Assembly (NCBI GenBank): GCA_947452555.1
Contig: CANGDH010000003.1
Span: forward strand, 215,317 to 279,316
DNA from: Bacteroidota bacterium
GTDB taxonomy: Bacteria; Bacteroidota; Bacteroidia; Chitinophagales; Chitinophagaceae
Direction of reading: 5' to 3'
DNA length: 64,000 bases
The notes under the pieces are model-generated. The model had not been told where the DNA came from. It searched no databases and was given only the letters and a program-made list of their open reading frames with translations. The position numbers and the translations under genes are program-made. Of this stretch, positions 18,844 through 28,300 are shown in pieces (position 1 is the stretch's first letter; every line of letters starts with the position of its first letter).

Positions 18844-19491
18844 ATGGGTAGAGCCAAATTACCTCGTAAGAGTACCGTCATCGACATGACAGCCATGTGC
18901 GATGTGGCTTTCCTGTTATTGTCTTTCTTTATCTTAACTACTAAGTTCAAACCAGCTGAAGCTATTGCGGTGACTACTCCAAGTTCAGTAGCAGCAAAAG
19001 TGGCTCCAACTAAGGATTTCGTTTTAGTTACGATAACTAAAGATGGTAAAGTATTTCTTACTATAGATGACGAGCAAAAGAGAGAATTGGTAGCCAATTC
19101 ATTGAATGCTTCTCGTAATTTAGGAATCAATGTGCCTGCTTTCAAAAAAGCTGGTTTCATTGGATCTTCTTTTGCAGGAATGAATTCTTTCTTAGCTCTT
19201 CCAGAAGAAGCTAGAGTTGGTGATAAATTGCCAGGTATACCTTGCAAGGACAGCGCGAACAATGAATTAACCGTATGGATGCAAGTATTAAACGAAGCAT
19301 ATGCTGGAGGCAAAATGGACCTTTTATTAAAAGGGGACAATGTTGCTAAATATCCTGCATTTAAGAGTGTAATGCAAGCGTTCAAGAAAAACGAAATTCA
19401 AAAATTCTTGATGATTACCAATCCTGAAAACGCTCCAGCTGGATCGGATTTATGGAAAAAGTCTATGAGTGGAGAAAAACAGGAAAACTAA
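18844..19491 (+). CDS. exbD: ExbD/TolR-family protein 1
   Basis: A 215-residue protein with one N-terminal membrane helix (about 17-34). It contains the essential Asp20 in MTAMCDVAFLLLSFF, the residue thought to shuttle protons inside the ExbB channel. The periplasmic part is longer than in proteobacterial ExbD (about 140 residues), as usual in Bacteroidota. The stem-loop ATAAGG/CCTTAT (18805-18822) in the exbB-exbD gap could affect relative expression. Confidence 0.92.
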   Translation: MGRAKLPRKSTVIDMTAMCDVAFLLLSFFILTTKFKPAEAIAVTTPSSVAAKVAPTKDFVLVTITKDGKVFLTIDDEQKRELVANSLNASRNLGINVPAFKKAGFIGSSFAGMNSFLALPEEARVGDKLPGIPCKDSANNELTVWMQVLNEAYAGGKMDLLLKGDNVAKYPAFKSVMQAFKKNEIQKFLMITNPENAPAGSDLWKKSMSGEKQEN

Positions 19492-19518
19492 ATTTTAAAC
19501 TAATTAAAAGCTATCGAT

Positions 19519-20112
19519 ATGGCAGAATTAGATACCTCGGGTGGTGGACATAAAAAGAAAGGACCAGGGGTCAAGAAAGGAAAAAAGTTATCTACTCGTG
19601 TGGATTTAACACCGATGGTGGACTTAGGTTTCTTATTGATTACCTTCTTCATTTTTACCACAACCATGAGCCAACCTACAGCCATGAAGTTGATTTTACC
19701 AGATGATAAAGTAAATCCTGAAGACCAAAATAAGGCCAAAGAATCAGGAGTACTTACCATCTTAATGGGTGCAGACAATCATATTTATTACTACGAAGGA
19801 CAGCTTAAAGTGGATGCTTCTAGTAACAATTTTAAATCTGCTTCATACAATGGTGAAAATTCAATTCGTGATGTAATCATGAAAAAGAAAGCTGACGTTA
19901 GAAGTCGTGCAACGGATCCAACCAATCCAGAAAAAGACTTAGTAATAGTAATTAAACCAAGTGAAGAGTGTACGTATCAAAACGTGATTGATATCTTGGA
20001 TGAAATGGCTATTAATGTAGTTAAAAAATATGCATTGGTTGATATTGGTAAAGATGAAGCTACATTAGTTTCTATATCTGATAAAAGTGCACAACCTCCT
20101 ACAAGCAATTAA
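19519..20112 (+). CDS. exbD: ExbD/TolR-family protein 2
   Basis: A 197-residue paralogue of the preceding gene. A lysine-rich cytoplasmic start (KKKGPGVKKGKK) precedes the membrane helix with the conserved Asp35 in RVDLTPMVDLGFLLITFF. The periplasmic tail includes the ExbD-like stretch DLVIVIKPSEECTYQNVIDI. Paired exbD genes are typical for Bacteroidota TonB systems and may form a heteromeric stator; that role is inferred. Confidence 0.92.
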   Translation: MAELDTSGGGHKKKGPGVKKGKKLSTRVDLTPMVDLGFLLITFFIFTTTMSQPTAMKLILPDDKVNPEDQNKAKESGVLTILMGADNHIYYYEGQLKVDASSNNFKSASYNGENSIRDVIMKKKADVRSRATDPTNPEKDLVIVIKPSEECTYQNVIDILDEMAINVVKKYALVDIGKDEATLVSISDKSAQPPTSN

Positions 20113-20123
20113 AAGCATTAAAA

Positions 20124-20942
20124 ATGGATACAAATAAAATATTAACCGCAGACATTCTTGACCTTCTTTTTGAAGGCAAAAACAAGGAGTATGGCGCTTA
20201 TGACTTACGTAAAACGTATAATAAGCGTCTTAAAGCTGGATTGATCGGGATGGTCGCGGTAGTTCTTTTACTCGGAGGTGGAACCATTATTTCAAATAGT
20301 ATCAAGAAGCCTAAGACTGAAATCATAGCTGTTGATATGTCATTGGAAAATGTTCAACAAGAAGATAAAAAAGCACCACCACCACCACCGCCTCCACCAA
20401 AAGTAGAACCTCCAAAAGTGGAAGTCACTAAATTTACGCCACCGAAAATCGTAAAAGATGCGGAAGTAAAGGATGAGGACGAAATTAAGGATGTTGAAAA
20501 ATTGGAGGATACCAAGATTGGTTCATTTAACCAAGAAGGTACCAAAGATGAAGGTATTGTAGCTCCAGTTGAACAAAGTACTGGTGTTGCTGCGCCTCCT
20601 GAGGAAGAAACTGACAAAATCTTTACTGTGGTTCAAATCCCTGCTGAGTTCCCTGGAGGTCAGTCTGGTTGGATTCGCTACCTAGAAAGAACTTTGAACA
20701 GAGACTTGCCAGTAGAAAATGGTGCTCCTTCTGGTAAATACGCAGTAGTAGTTTCATTCGTTGTATCTAGAGATGGTTCTATCAGTGATGTAAAAGCTGA
20801 AAACGATCCAGGATATGGCACGAAAGAAGAAGCTGTTCGTGTTATCACAAGAGGTCCAAAATGGAAGCCAGCTGTTCAAAATGGCCGTAATGTAATTTAC
20901 CGTCATAGACAAGCAATTGTGTTCCAAGTTTCTGAAGATTAG
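20124..20942 (+). CDS. tonB: Energy transducer TonB
   Basis: A 272-residue protein that spans the periplasm and contacts TonB boxes of outer-membrane receptors such as the SusC here. One membrane helix lies at about 37-56 after a cytoplasmic N-terminus (FEGKNKEYGAYDLRKTYNKR). A proline-rich spacer follows, with eight consecutive prolines and then PPKVEVTKFTPPK, and then an acidic stretch. The C-terminal TonB domain is at about 180-272 (IPAEFPGGQSGWIRYL ... KWKPAVQNGR). It is last in the exbB operon, with a terminator after it. Confidence 0.95.
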   Translation: MDTNKILTADILDLLFEGKNKEYGAYDLRKTYNKRLKAGLIGMVAVVLLLGGGTIISNSIKKPKTEIIAVDMSLENVQQEDKKAPPPPPPPPKVEPPKVEVTKFTPPKIVKDAEVKDEDEIKDVEKLEDTKIGSFNQEGTKDEGIVAPVEQSTGVAAPPEEETDKIFTVVQIPAEFPGGQSGWIRYLERTLNRDLPVENGAPSGKYAVVVSFVVSRDGSISDVKAENDPGYGTKEEAVRVITRGPKWKPAVQNGRNVIYRHRQAIVFQVSED

Positions 20943-20970
20943 ATCATTTGCGTTTACGCAATCCTATATA

Positions 20971-21003
20971 AAATCCCTCCTGAATTATCAGGAGGGATTT
21001 TTG
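20971..21003 (+). terminator. Rho-independent terminator after tonB
   Basis: AAATCCCTCCTGA (20971-20983) pairs perfectly with TCAGGAGGGATTT (20988-21000) around a four-base loop, followed by TTG and a T-rich run. A smaller stem-loop TTGCGtttaCGCAA lies just upstream at 20948-20961. Confidence 0.88.
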
Positions 21004-21012
21004 TTTTAGGGG

Positions 21013-21034
21013 TATTTTTGTTTTGTTACCTTTG
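21013..21034 (+). promoter_or_regulatory. Two candidate -7 boxes of the mnmE promoter
   Basis: TATTTTTG (21013-21020) and TACCTTTG (21027-21034) both fit TAnnTTTG exactly. The second ends four bases before the mnmE ATG, which would give a leaderless message; the first would give a leader of roughly 14 bases. Confidence 0.5.
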
Positions 21035-21038
21035 CTGT

Positions 21039-22415
21039 ATGCGTGAGAATTTAAGTACATGGAATGATACCATTGTAGCATTGGCTACAGCACCAGGACT
21101 TGGTGCAATTGCAGTTATTCGTCTAAGTGGCGATGCGGCTATTCATATCGTAGGGTCTGTATTTTCAAAAAAAAGCTTAGCTAAACAGCCTACACATACC
21201 GTTCATTATGGAAAATTATTGAATGGCCAGGAAGTAGTAGACGAAGTAGTAGTTACAATTTATAGAGCTCCTAAATCTTATACTGGAGAAGAAGTGGTAG
21301 AAATTGCATGTCATGGATCACCCTATATTCAAGATGCTATTTTACAACTCATGATTGAGCACGGTGCTAGAATGGCGAAGCCGGGGGAATTTACACAAAG
21401 GGCATTCTTAAATGGCAAATTAGATTTAACGCAGGCAGAAGCGGTTGCGGATTTAATTGCAAGTAATACAGAAGCGTCAAGAAAAACAGCCTTATATAAT
21501 CTTAAAGGGGGCTTTTCAAATGACTTACAATTAATGCGCGAGAAACTAATAAAATTTTCGGCTTTAATAGAATTGGAATTAGATTTTTCCCAAGAGGATG
21601 TTGCTTTTGCAAATAAAAAAGAGCTGGAAATTTTAGTACAACAATTGCAGTTGAAAACACAGTCCTTATTAGATTCATTTAAGCTAGGTAATGTTATTAA
21701 AAATGGGGTTCAAGTGGCAATAGTTGGGAAACCGAATGCAGGTAAGTCAACTTTGTTAAATGCTTTTCTAAACGAGAATAGAGCATTAGTTAGTGAAATT
21801 CCTGGAACAACTAGAGACACAGTAGAAGAGTATTTAAATATTCAAGGAGTATTATATAAATTAATTGATACTGCAGGTATACGAGGCATGACAGACGATA
21901 GTATTGAACAAATGGGAATAGAAAAAAGTAGAGAAAAAATTACAGCAGCAGATATTGTAATTGCATTATTTGATATTAACGACACTAGTGTAGAACAAGT
22001 AAATAATTGGAAAAAGGAAATCAAAGAAGATAAATTAATATTGGTAGGGAATAAGGTAGACTTACTTAAAGACCAAAGTCTTTTACAAGACCCTGCATTA
22101 AAAGACGTGATCTTGATTTCAGCAAAGGATAAAGACAATATAGTTTCGCTTGAAAATGAATTATATAAAAGGGTTGTAGGTGAAGGATTAAACAAGGAAG
22201 GAACTATTGTAACAAATGCAAGACATGTAAGTTCTTTAAAAAAGTTATTACTGGCGTTAAACGATGTTGAAACTGGATTAATTCATGAAGTTACAGGAGA
22301 CTTACTTGCCATTGATATTAGACAAGCGTTACATTACTTAGGAACTATTACGGGACAAATTACCAATGAGGATCAGTTAGATTTTATTTTCTCCAAATTT
22401 TGTATTGGAAAGTAA
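21039..22415 (+). CDS. mnmE: tRNA modification GTPase MnmE
   Basis: The 458-residue enzyme acts with MnmG to install the carboxymethylaminomethyl group on wobble uridine-34 of certain tRNAs. The N-terminal folate-binding domain is at about 9-125, and the helical domain wraps an inserted G domain. G1 is GKPNAGKST (230-238), G3 is DTAGIR and G4 is NKVD. The C-terminus ends in the catalytic motif C-I-G-K with Cys455. The ATG at 21039 gives the family's usual N-terminus (ENLSTWNDTIVALATAPG); the TTG at 21018 would add seven residues that overlap the promoter. Confidence 0.96.
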   Translation: MRENLSTWNDTIVALATAPGLGAIAVIRLSGDAAIHIVGSVFSKKSLAKQPTHTVHYGKLLNGQEVVDEVVVTIYRAPKSYTGEEVVEIACHGSPYIQDAILQLMIEHGARMAKPGEFTQRAFLNGKLDLTQAEAVADLIASNTEASRKTALYNLKGGFSNDLQLMREKLIKFSALIELELDFSQEDVAFANKKELEILVQQLQLKTQSLLDSFKLGNVIKNGVQVAIVGKPNAGKSTLLNAFLNENRALVSEIPGTTRDTVEEYLNIQGVLYKLIDTAGIRGMTDDSIEQMGIEKSREKITAADIVIALFDINDTSVEQVNNWKKEIKEDKLILVGNKVDLLKDQSLLQDPALKDVILISAKDKDNIVSLENELYKRVVGEGLNKEGTIVTNARHVSSLKKLLLALNDVETGLIHEVTGDLLAIDIRQALHYLGTITGQITNEDQLDFIFSKFCIGK

Positions 22416-22433
22416 ACAATTCAAATTTTGAAA

Positions 22434-23375
22434 ATGAGTAATGTTTTTGAAGATATAATAAAGCAGCAAGGACTAATTATTTTAGACGGAGCTTTGGCAA
22501 CTGAGTTAGAGGCAAGAGGGGCAAATTTAAATCACTCACTATGGTCTGCTAAGTTACTAATGGAAAATCCTGAATTGATTAAACAGGTTCAGCTTGATTA
22601 TTTAAAAGCTGGCGCAAACATAATTTCAACAGCAACTTATCAAGCAAGTTTTGAAGGTTTTGAAAAACATGGTTACACTAGAACAGAGACAACACAGTTG
22701 ATGAAGATGAGTGTGTTAATTGCAGAAGCAGCAAGAAGAGATTTTCAGATGAGTTATGGAAAAAATATAAACCAAGTCATTTTAATAGCTGCTTCTATAG
22801 GCCCATATGGAGCATCATTGGCAGACGGTTCAGAATACCATGGTCAATATGGTGTTACTATAGGGGATTTAATTGAATTTCATAAGGACAGACTCGCTGT
22901 TCTAGTAAATACCAATGCAGATATTTTAGCTTTTGAAACAATACCTTGTTTAGATGAGGCAATGGCAATAAAAAAATTGATTTCACTTTATCCAACTAAA
23001 AAGGCTTGGGTTAGTTTCAGTTGTCAAGACGGTCAACGCTTGTCAAGTGGAGAGCTGTTTGCAGATGCTGTAAAATTGTTACAAGACGCAAATGAAGTTA
23101 TTGGAATTGGAGTAAACTGCACTGCACCTAGACACATTGAATCTTTAGTGCAAATTGCGAAACCGATTACAAATAAAACAATAATGGTCTACCCTAATAA
23201 AGGAGAAACCTATGACCCCATTACAAAATCTTGGGAGACAAAATTGAATAATAATAACCATTTTATCAACGATGCTAGAAAATGGCTGGCTGCTGGAGCT
23301 TTTGCAATAGGAGGATGTTGCAGGACGAGCCCTGAAGACATCAAACAATTAGAAGCACTTATAAAAACGCGGTAA
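22434..23375 (+). CDS. mmuM: Homocysteine S-methyltransferase
   Basis: A 313-residue TIM-barrel enzyme of the Pfam S-methyl-trans family, expected to move a methyl group from S-methylmethionine (or a similar donor) to homocysteine, forming methionine. The zinc ligands are Cys229 (GVNCTAPRH) and Cys295-Cys296 (GGCCRTSP). The start of the barrel, IILDGALATELEARG, is typical. There is no cobalamin domain, which separates it from MetH. It starts 18 bases after mnmE, so the two are probably co-transcribed. I prefer the ATG at 22434 to the TTG at 22428. Its last 17 bases overlap the convergent HAD gene. Confidence 0.88.
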   Translation: MSNVFEDIIKQQGLIILDGALATELEARGANLNHSLWSAKLLMENPELIKQVQLDYLKAGANIISTATYQASFEGFEKHGYTRTETTQLMKMSVLIAEAARRDFQMSYGKNINQVILIAASIGPYGASLADGSEYHGQYGVTIGDLIEFHKDRLAVLVNTNADILAFETIPCLDEAMAIKKLISLYPTKKAWVSFSCQDGQRLSSGELFADAVKLLQDANEVIGIGVNCTAPRHIESLVQIAKPITNKTIMVYPNKGETYDPITKSWETKLNNNNHFINDARKWLAAGAFAIGGCCRTSPEDIKQLEALIKTR

Positions 23376-24009
23376 AATTAATATAATCTTTCGCATAGTG
23401 AATTACGTTTCCGAATGCTTCAAATTCGGCTTGCTCGTGTTCCCCTAATATCACGATTGCTTTCATACCTGCATTTAATGCACATTCTACCCCTTTTGGT
23501 GTATCCTCAAAAACAAGGCATGCTTCGGGTATTGAATTTAAGAGCGCTGCACATTTTAAAAATGTTTCAGGGTGTGGTTTACTATGGCTAACATCATTCG
23601 CGCTTACAATAGTTGATATATAATCACCCGCAATCGTGTTGTTTAAGACAAACTCAATATTTTCAGTAATGGCAGCCGAACCAATAGCCATTTTAATATT
23701 TTTCTCACTTGTAATTTGCAAGAAATGTTCTAATCCTGATATTAGTTTCAAGTAGGGCTTGAATTCTATTCTATATAATGCTTCTTTTTCGTTTCCGATT
23801 TCAATACGTTCTTCCAAGCTGAATCTACCAGGGAAAACGCGTTCTAATAATTCGTCATTTTTTCCATAACACTGGTGCTTCATTTCTTCCAAAGTCAAAT
23901 TGCCACCTAGTGCAATGATTTGATTATGCCATGCTTGTATATGATAAGGCATGTCATTCACCATTGTTCCATTTAAATCAAAAATAAAAGATTTGAATTT
24001 TGTAAACAT
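23359..24009 (-). CDS. HAD hydrolase, beta-phosphoglucomutase-like, DxN variant
   Basis: A 216-residue HAD-superfamily protein with the cap and motif pattern of beta-phosphoglucomutase-like sugar phosphatases. Motif I reads DLNGT: Asp11 is the nucleophile, but the usual general acid/base Asp at position 13 is Asn. Motif II is AIGSA, the motif III lysine lies in SKPHPETF, and motif IV is VFEDTPKG. The substitution may slow or redirect turnover. It lies 36 bases after the LacI-type regulator on the same strand, so a sugar-phosphate role is likely; the substrate is unknown. Confidence 0.8.
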   Translation of the reverse strand: MFTKFKSFIFDLNGTMVNDMPYHIQAWHNQIIALGGNLTLEEMKHQCYGKNDELLERVFPGRFSLEERIEIGNEKEALYRIEFKPYLKLISGLEHFLQITSEKNIKMAIGSAAITENIEFVLNNTIAGDYISTIVSANDVSHSKPHPETFLKCAALLNSIPEACLVFEDTPKGVECALNAGMKAIVILGEHEQAEFEAFGNVIHYAKDYINFTAFL

Positions 24010-24045
24010 ATAGAAAAAGTAAAAATTTTAATAATTGTATTGGAT

Positions 24046-25038
24046 TTACATGGAACCGCCAGCAACATACTTTGCTTCGACAGTTAATTCCGTCAAGGTC
24101 TTTCCTCCTTTTAAATTAGCCATCATTTGCACGAATGCTAATTTACCTAATTCATAACCACTAGTTTCAACATAGCAAATATGAGGATGGTATAAGTTTG
24201 GAATAAAGCCGTTACTAATACTTATAATGCCAACTTGTTTAGGAACTTTGATTTCAAGTGCTTGAACTGCTTTCATTACGCCAATTAAGATTTCGTCAGT
24301 CATAGCAAATACAGTATCAAATTTTTGTACTTTTGCATATTGCTTCCTAAATATTTCTTCTGCTTCATTGGTGCTTTTAGCATCTACATAAGTAATATGT
24401 ACTTTAGGTGCGTAATTTTCCATAAAGGATTGGAATGCAGCTTTTCTTTTTTGACTTATAGACAATCCTGGGTCACCAAAAATGGCAAGCACTTTCTTTG
24501 AATTTCTTTTAATGATACATTCTGCTGCTATTGTTGCGCAACGTTCGTCAGCCATGCGGACTTTAGTAAAACGATTGTCTTTAGGTACTATATCAAAAAA
24601 GACAACAGGAATTTCTTTTTCAGTCATTCTATGATAGGTCTCTAGATTCTCTGCTTGTGCTGACAAACAAGCAAATACTCCAGATACCCTGTTTTGTCTA
24701 AATATTTTCAAGTTGTCCAATTCGTTCTCTAGTTTATTACTTGATTGCAAAATCATTAGAGCGTATCCATTTTTTCTACTTTCCTCTTCCACCGCAGCAA
24801 TAAAACTATCATAAAATAAATTTGAAATAGCAGGCACTATCACTCCAAATATCTTACTACTCTGTGTTCTTAGTTGAATAGCATATGCATTTGGCTCATA
24901 GTCCATACTATGCGCAAGTGCATTTACTTTTGCTTTAGTAGCTGCAGAAATATCTGGATGGTCTTTCAGGGCTCTTGATACCGTCGAGATACTTATTTGT
25001 AATTGTTGAGCAAGCAGCTTTAATGTAGTATTGGTCAT
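24046..25038 (-). CDS. LacI-family transcriptional regulator
   Basis: A 330-residue regulator. The N-terminal helix-turn-helix reads LKLLAQQLQISISTVSRALK, followed by the hinge region HSMDYEPNAYAIQLRTQ. From about residue 62 a periplasmic-binding-protein-like effector domain runs to the end (IFGVIVPAISNLFYDSF onward). I place the start at the ATG at 25038, because the longer frame reaching 25185 adds 49 basic residues that do not belong to the family. Its gene is divergent from susC. A perfect palindrome, CAAACGTTTG, lies 55 bases before the start and is probably its own operator. The effector is likely a sugar. Confidence 0.88.
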   Translation of the reverse strand: MTNTTLKLLAQQLQISISTVSRALKDHPDISAATKAKVNALAHSMDYEPNAYAIQLRTQSSKIFGVIVPAISNLFYDSFIAAVEEESRKNGYALMILQSSNKLENELDNLKIFRQNRVSGVFACLSAQAENLETYHRMTEKEIPVVFFDIVPKDNRFTKVRMADERCATIAAECIIKRNSKKVLAIFGDPGLSISQKRKAAFQSFMENYAPKVHITYVDAKSTNEAEEIFRKQYAKVQKFDTVFAMTDEILIGVMKAVQALEIKVPKQVGIISISNGFIPNLYHPHICYVETSGYELGKLAFVQMMANLKGGKTLTELTVEAKYVAGGSM

Positions 25039-25062
25039 TAGGCTTTTGTTTGTAATGTTAAA

Positions 25063-25072
25063 TTTACGTAAA
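25063..25072. promoter_or_regulatory. Palindrome TTTACGTAAA upstream of the LacI-type gene
   Basis: A perfect 10-base palindrome 24 bases before the regulator start. It shares only the ACGT centre with the site at 25093, so it may bind a different protein or be a weak second site. Confidence 0.35.
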
Positions 25073-25091
25073 CTTTTCCACAAATATTTTC

Positions 25092-25103
25092 GCAAACGTT
25101 TGA
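25092..25103. promoter_or_regulatory. Putative LacI-family operator, site 1
   Basis: GCAAACGTTTGA contains the perfect palindrome CAAACGTTTG with the central CG typical of LacI-family operators. The core GCAAACGTTT recurs on the opposite strand at 45241-45250, before the sucrose module. Confidence 0.65.
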
Positions 25104-25339
25104 TATTGTTAAAGGCTAATTGACAAATGGATATATTTTGAATAAATTTTACAAGTGGTTGATTTACTAATAGTATTGATATCACTCATTTATATTGAAT
25201 TACAACCTTTAGAAATCCTTAAAAAACTAACAAATAGAAGCTTTTGGTAGTAAAAAGTTAAAAATAAATTAACAATAAATTGTGTGAATATCAATTTTGT
25301 GTATTTTGTACACGCTTAATAACCAAAAACTGCCAATTT

Positions 25340-28300
25340 ATGAATTTCAAAATTGTTAAGTCCACTTTTGTTGGACTGTTTCTTGGCTTGATTGCTTTAA
25401 ATGCACAAGCGCAGAACAAAACAGTTACAGGTAAGGTATTAGATGCGAAAGACGGTTCTCCAATTGCTTCAGCTTCTGTTGTTGCTAAAGGAACTGGTTC
25501 AGGTGCAAAAACTGCAGCTGACGGAACTTTTGCTATCACTATCCCTTCTTCTGTAGCAAAATTAGTTGTTACTTCTGTAGGATACTCTTCTAAAGAAGTG
25601 GACGCGAACGGATCTGTTACAGTATCATTAAACCAAACTAGCAATCAATTGAATGAGGTTGTAGTAGTAGGTTACGGTACTCGTAAAGTAAAAGATGCGA
25701 CTGGTTCAGTTGTTTCATTGGGTGAGAAATCTTTTAACAAAGGTGTGATCGCTTCTCCTGAACAATTGTTACAAGGTCGTACTGCTGGTGTTAACGTTAC
25801 AAACAACTCTGGCGAGCCAGGTGGTGCAATTAACGTAACTATCAGAGGTACTTCATCTGTACGTAGCAACAACAACCCATTATATGTGGTTGATGGTGTT
25901 CCATTGTACGGTGGTGGTACTGTAGGTAATGACAACTTATTCGGTTCTTCAACTGCAAGAAACCCATTGTCATTTATCAACCCTAACGATATTGAGAACA
26001 TCTCTATCTTAAAGGATGCGTCTTCTGCAGCTATCTATGGTGCAAGAGGTGCTAACGGTGTTGTATTAATTACAACTAAGTCTGGTAAAGGTAAGCCTAG
26101 CTTAACTTTCAATACAACTACAAGTGTTTCTACAACTGCCAACAGATACGACTTAGCGAATGCGCAAGAGTTCATGTATGGTATCAAAAAGACATTACAA
26201 GATGCTGGCATTGATGCTAGCGCTGTAGGTCAAAAAGACCAAGGATATAGCACTAACTGGCAAGATCAAATCTTCCAAACAGCTGTATCTCAAGGTTACA
26301 ATATTGGTTGGGGATATTCTAACACAAAATCTTCTTTAAAATTAAACGGTTCTTATGATGACCAACAAGGTATCATTAAAACTCAAGGTTTAAAAAGAAT
26401 GACTTTTGGTTTGAAATATTCTAATCAATTGACTTCTCGTTTAAAATTAGACGTTACTTTAAATCAGTCTCAAGTTAAAAACAACTACGCGCAGGTTTCT
26501 AACAACGCTGGTTACGAAGGTTCTTTAATTGGTGCTGCAATTTCTTACAATCCTACTGCTCCTGTGTACAAAAATGGTACATGGTATGACGGTAATGACG
26601 GTAACAGAAACCCAGTTGCAATTTTAGAAGGTTTCAAAGACAACGATACTTATAACAAAATGTTATCTAACATTTCAGTTTCTTACAAATTGACTGACAA
26701 CTTAACTTACAAGTTAATTTACGGTCATGAGCAATCTTCTACAGATCGTTTAACTTTTGCTGACCCTAGATTAAGTGATCAAGGTTTCAAAGGCAACGTT
26801 TCTATTAGAGGTGTTGAGTATCAAAATACACAAATCAATAATCATGGAAGAGCAGTAAGACAATGGAATGATGTTAATTCTGATTTGATTGAACATACTT
26901 TGAATTTCGACAAGACTTTCAAAAATGGTAATACTTTACAAGCATTAGCTGCGTTCTCTTATCAAAAAACAACTAACTATTATAGAGGTCAACAAAAATG
27001 GGGTGCTGCTGGTACTTCAGTAATGTCAACTGATTATAATTCTTATGTTGGTGGAAACACTCCAGTTTATGGAGATAGCGTTCAAACTGAATTACAATCT
27101 TATTTTACTCGTTTGAACTATACAATGAAAGACAAATACATCATTTCTGCATTAGCTAGAATTGATGGTTCTTCTAAATTTAGTTCTGGAAATAAATATG
27201 GTACATTCCCTGCATTTGGTTTCAAATGGAGAATATTAGAAGAAAAATTTGCTCAAAATACTTTGGGTAAAATCTTCTCTAATTTTGATGCAAGAGTTAA
27301 CTATGGTATCACAGGTAACCAAGAGTTCCCTGCTTATGCTTCTTTAGCTTTACAACAATACCAATTTAGTGGAAGTAATAATATCATCACTAACTCTAAC
27401 CCTAACTTGAAATGGGAGCAAACAACAACTGCAGGTGCAGGAATTGATTTCACTATGTTCAATGGTAGATTAAACGGTAGTGTTGATTATTTTGACAAAC
27501 AAACTAAAGATTTATTATTCTTGATAAGCTATCCTCAACCAGCAGCATCTGCTGACCGTTGGGTAAACTTACCAGGTAAAGTAAAAAATACTGGTTGGGA
27601 ATTTAGCGTAGATTATCAATTAGTTCGTCCAACAAATAAAGGTGCTTTTGGATGGGATGTTGCTTACAACATGTCTTTCTTAAAGAACACAGTTGAAGGA
27701 TTTGGTTCTACTGTAGTTAATACAGGTGAGGTTTCTGGTCAAGGTTTGTCTGGTGCTTATGCTCAAACAATCAGAGACGGAAGTCCTTTATTCACTTTTG
27801 TAATGCCTACTTTCTTAAGATTTGATGCTTATGGAAATGGTGTTTATGCAAATGGTGCTAAAGATCAATTACAAGGAAGTGCTTTACCTACATTCAATGC
27901 AGGTTTAACAAACAGCTTCTCTTATAAGAAATTAACTGCTAGCGTTTTCTTTAACGCAGTAACTGGTTTCTACTTATATAACAACACAGCAAACGCATTA
28001 TTATTAAAAGGAAGTTTAAAAACTGCGCATAACGTAACTAGAGACGTTGTAAACAGTATTGAAAACTCAATCAACCCAGGTAACGTTTCAACTCGTTTCT
28101 TAGAAAAAGGTGATTATATCCGTTTAGCAAATGCTAGCGTAAGTTATGCAGTCGATGTTAAGAAAGGTTCTTTCATTAAAGGATTGAACTTGACATTGTC
28201 TGGCCAAAACTTAGCATTGTTCACTAAATATTCTGGTTTAGACCCAGAGGTGAACGTTGATAAATCTAGAAATGGTGTTCCTTCAAGAGGATTTGATTAC

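Larger units (their letters stand above)
25039..25339. other. Divergent lacI-susC control region (301 bases)
   Basis: No gene is seen. The region holds two palindromes near the regulator (TTTACGTAAA at 25063-25072 and CAAACGTTTG at 25093-25102) whose centres are 30 bases apart, about three helical turns. Near susC it contains a candidate -7 box, TATTTTG (25302-25308), inside the inverted repeat GTGTAttttgTACAC (25299-25313). The stretch between is AT-rich without other clear signals. Confidence 0.6.

Noticed and set aside
18837..19385. A 182-codon frame on the - strand opposite the first exbD
   Set aside because: It is a codon-bias shadow; the + strand has the ExbD helix and essential aspartate in an operon.
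25039..25185. N-terminal extension of the LacI-type regulator
   Set aside because: The 49 extra residues precede a complete helix-turn-helix start, and the extension would contain both palindromic operator candidates.
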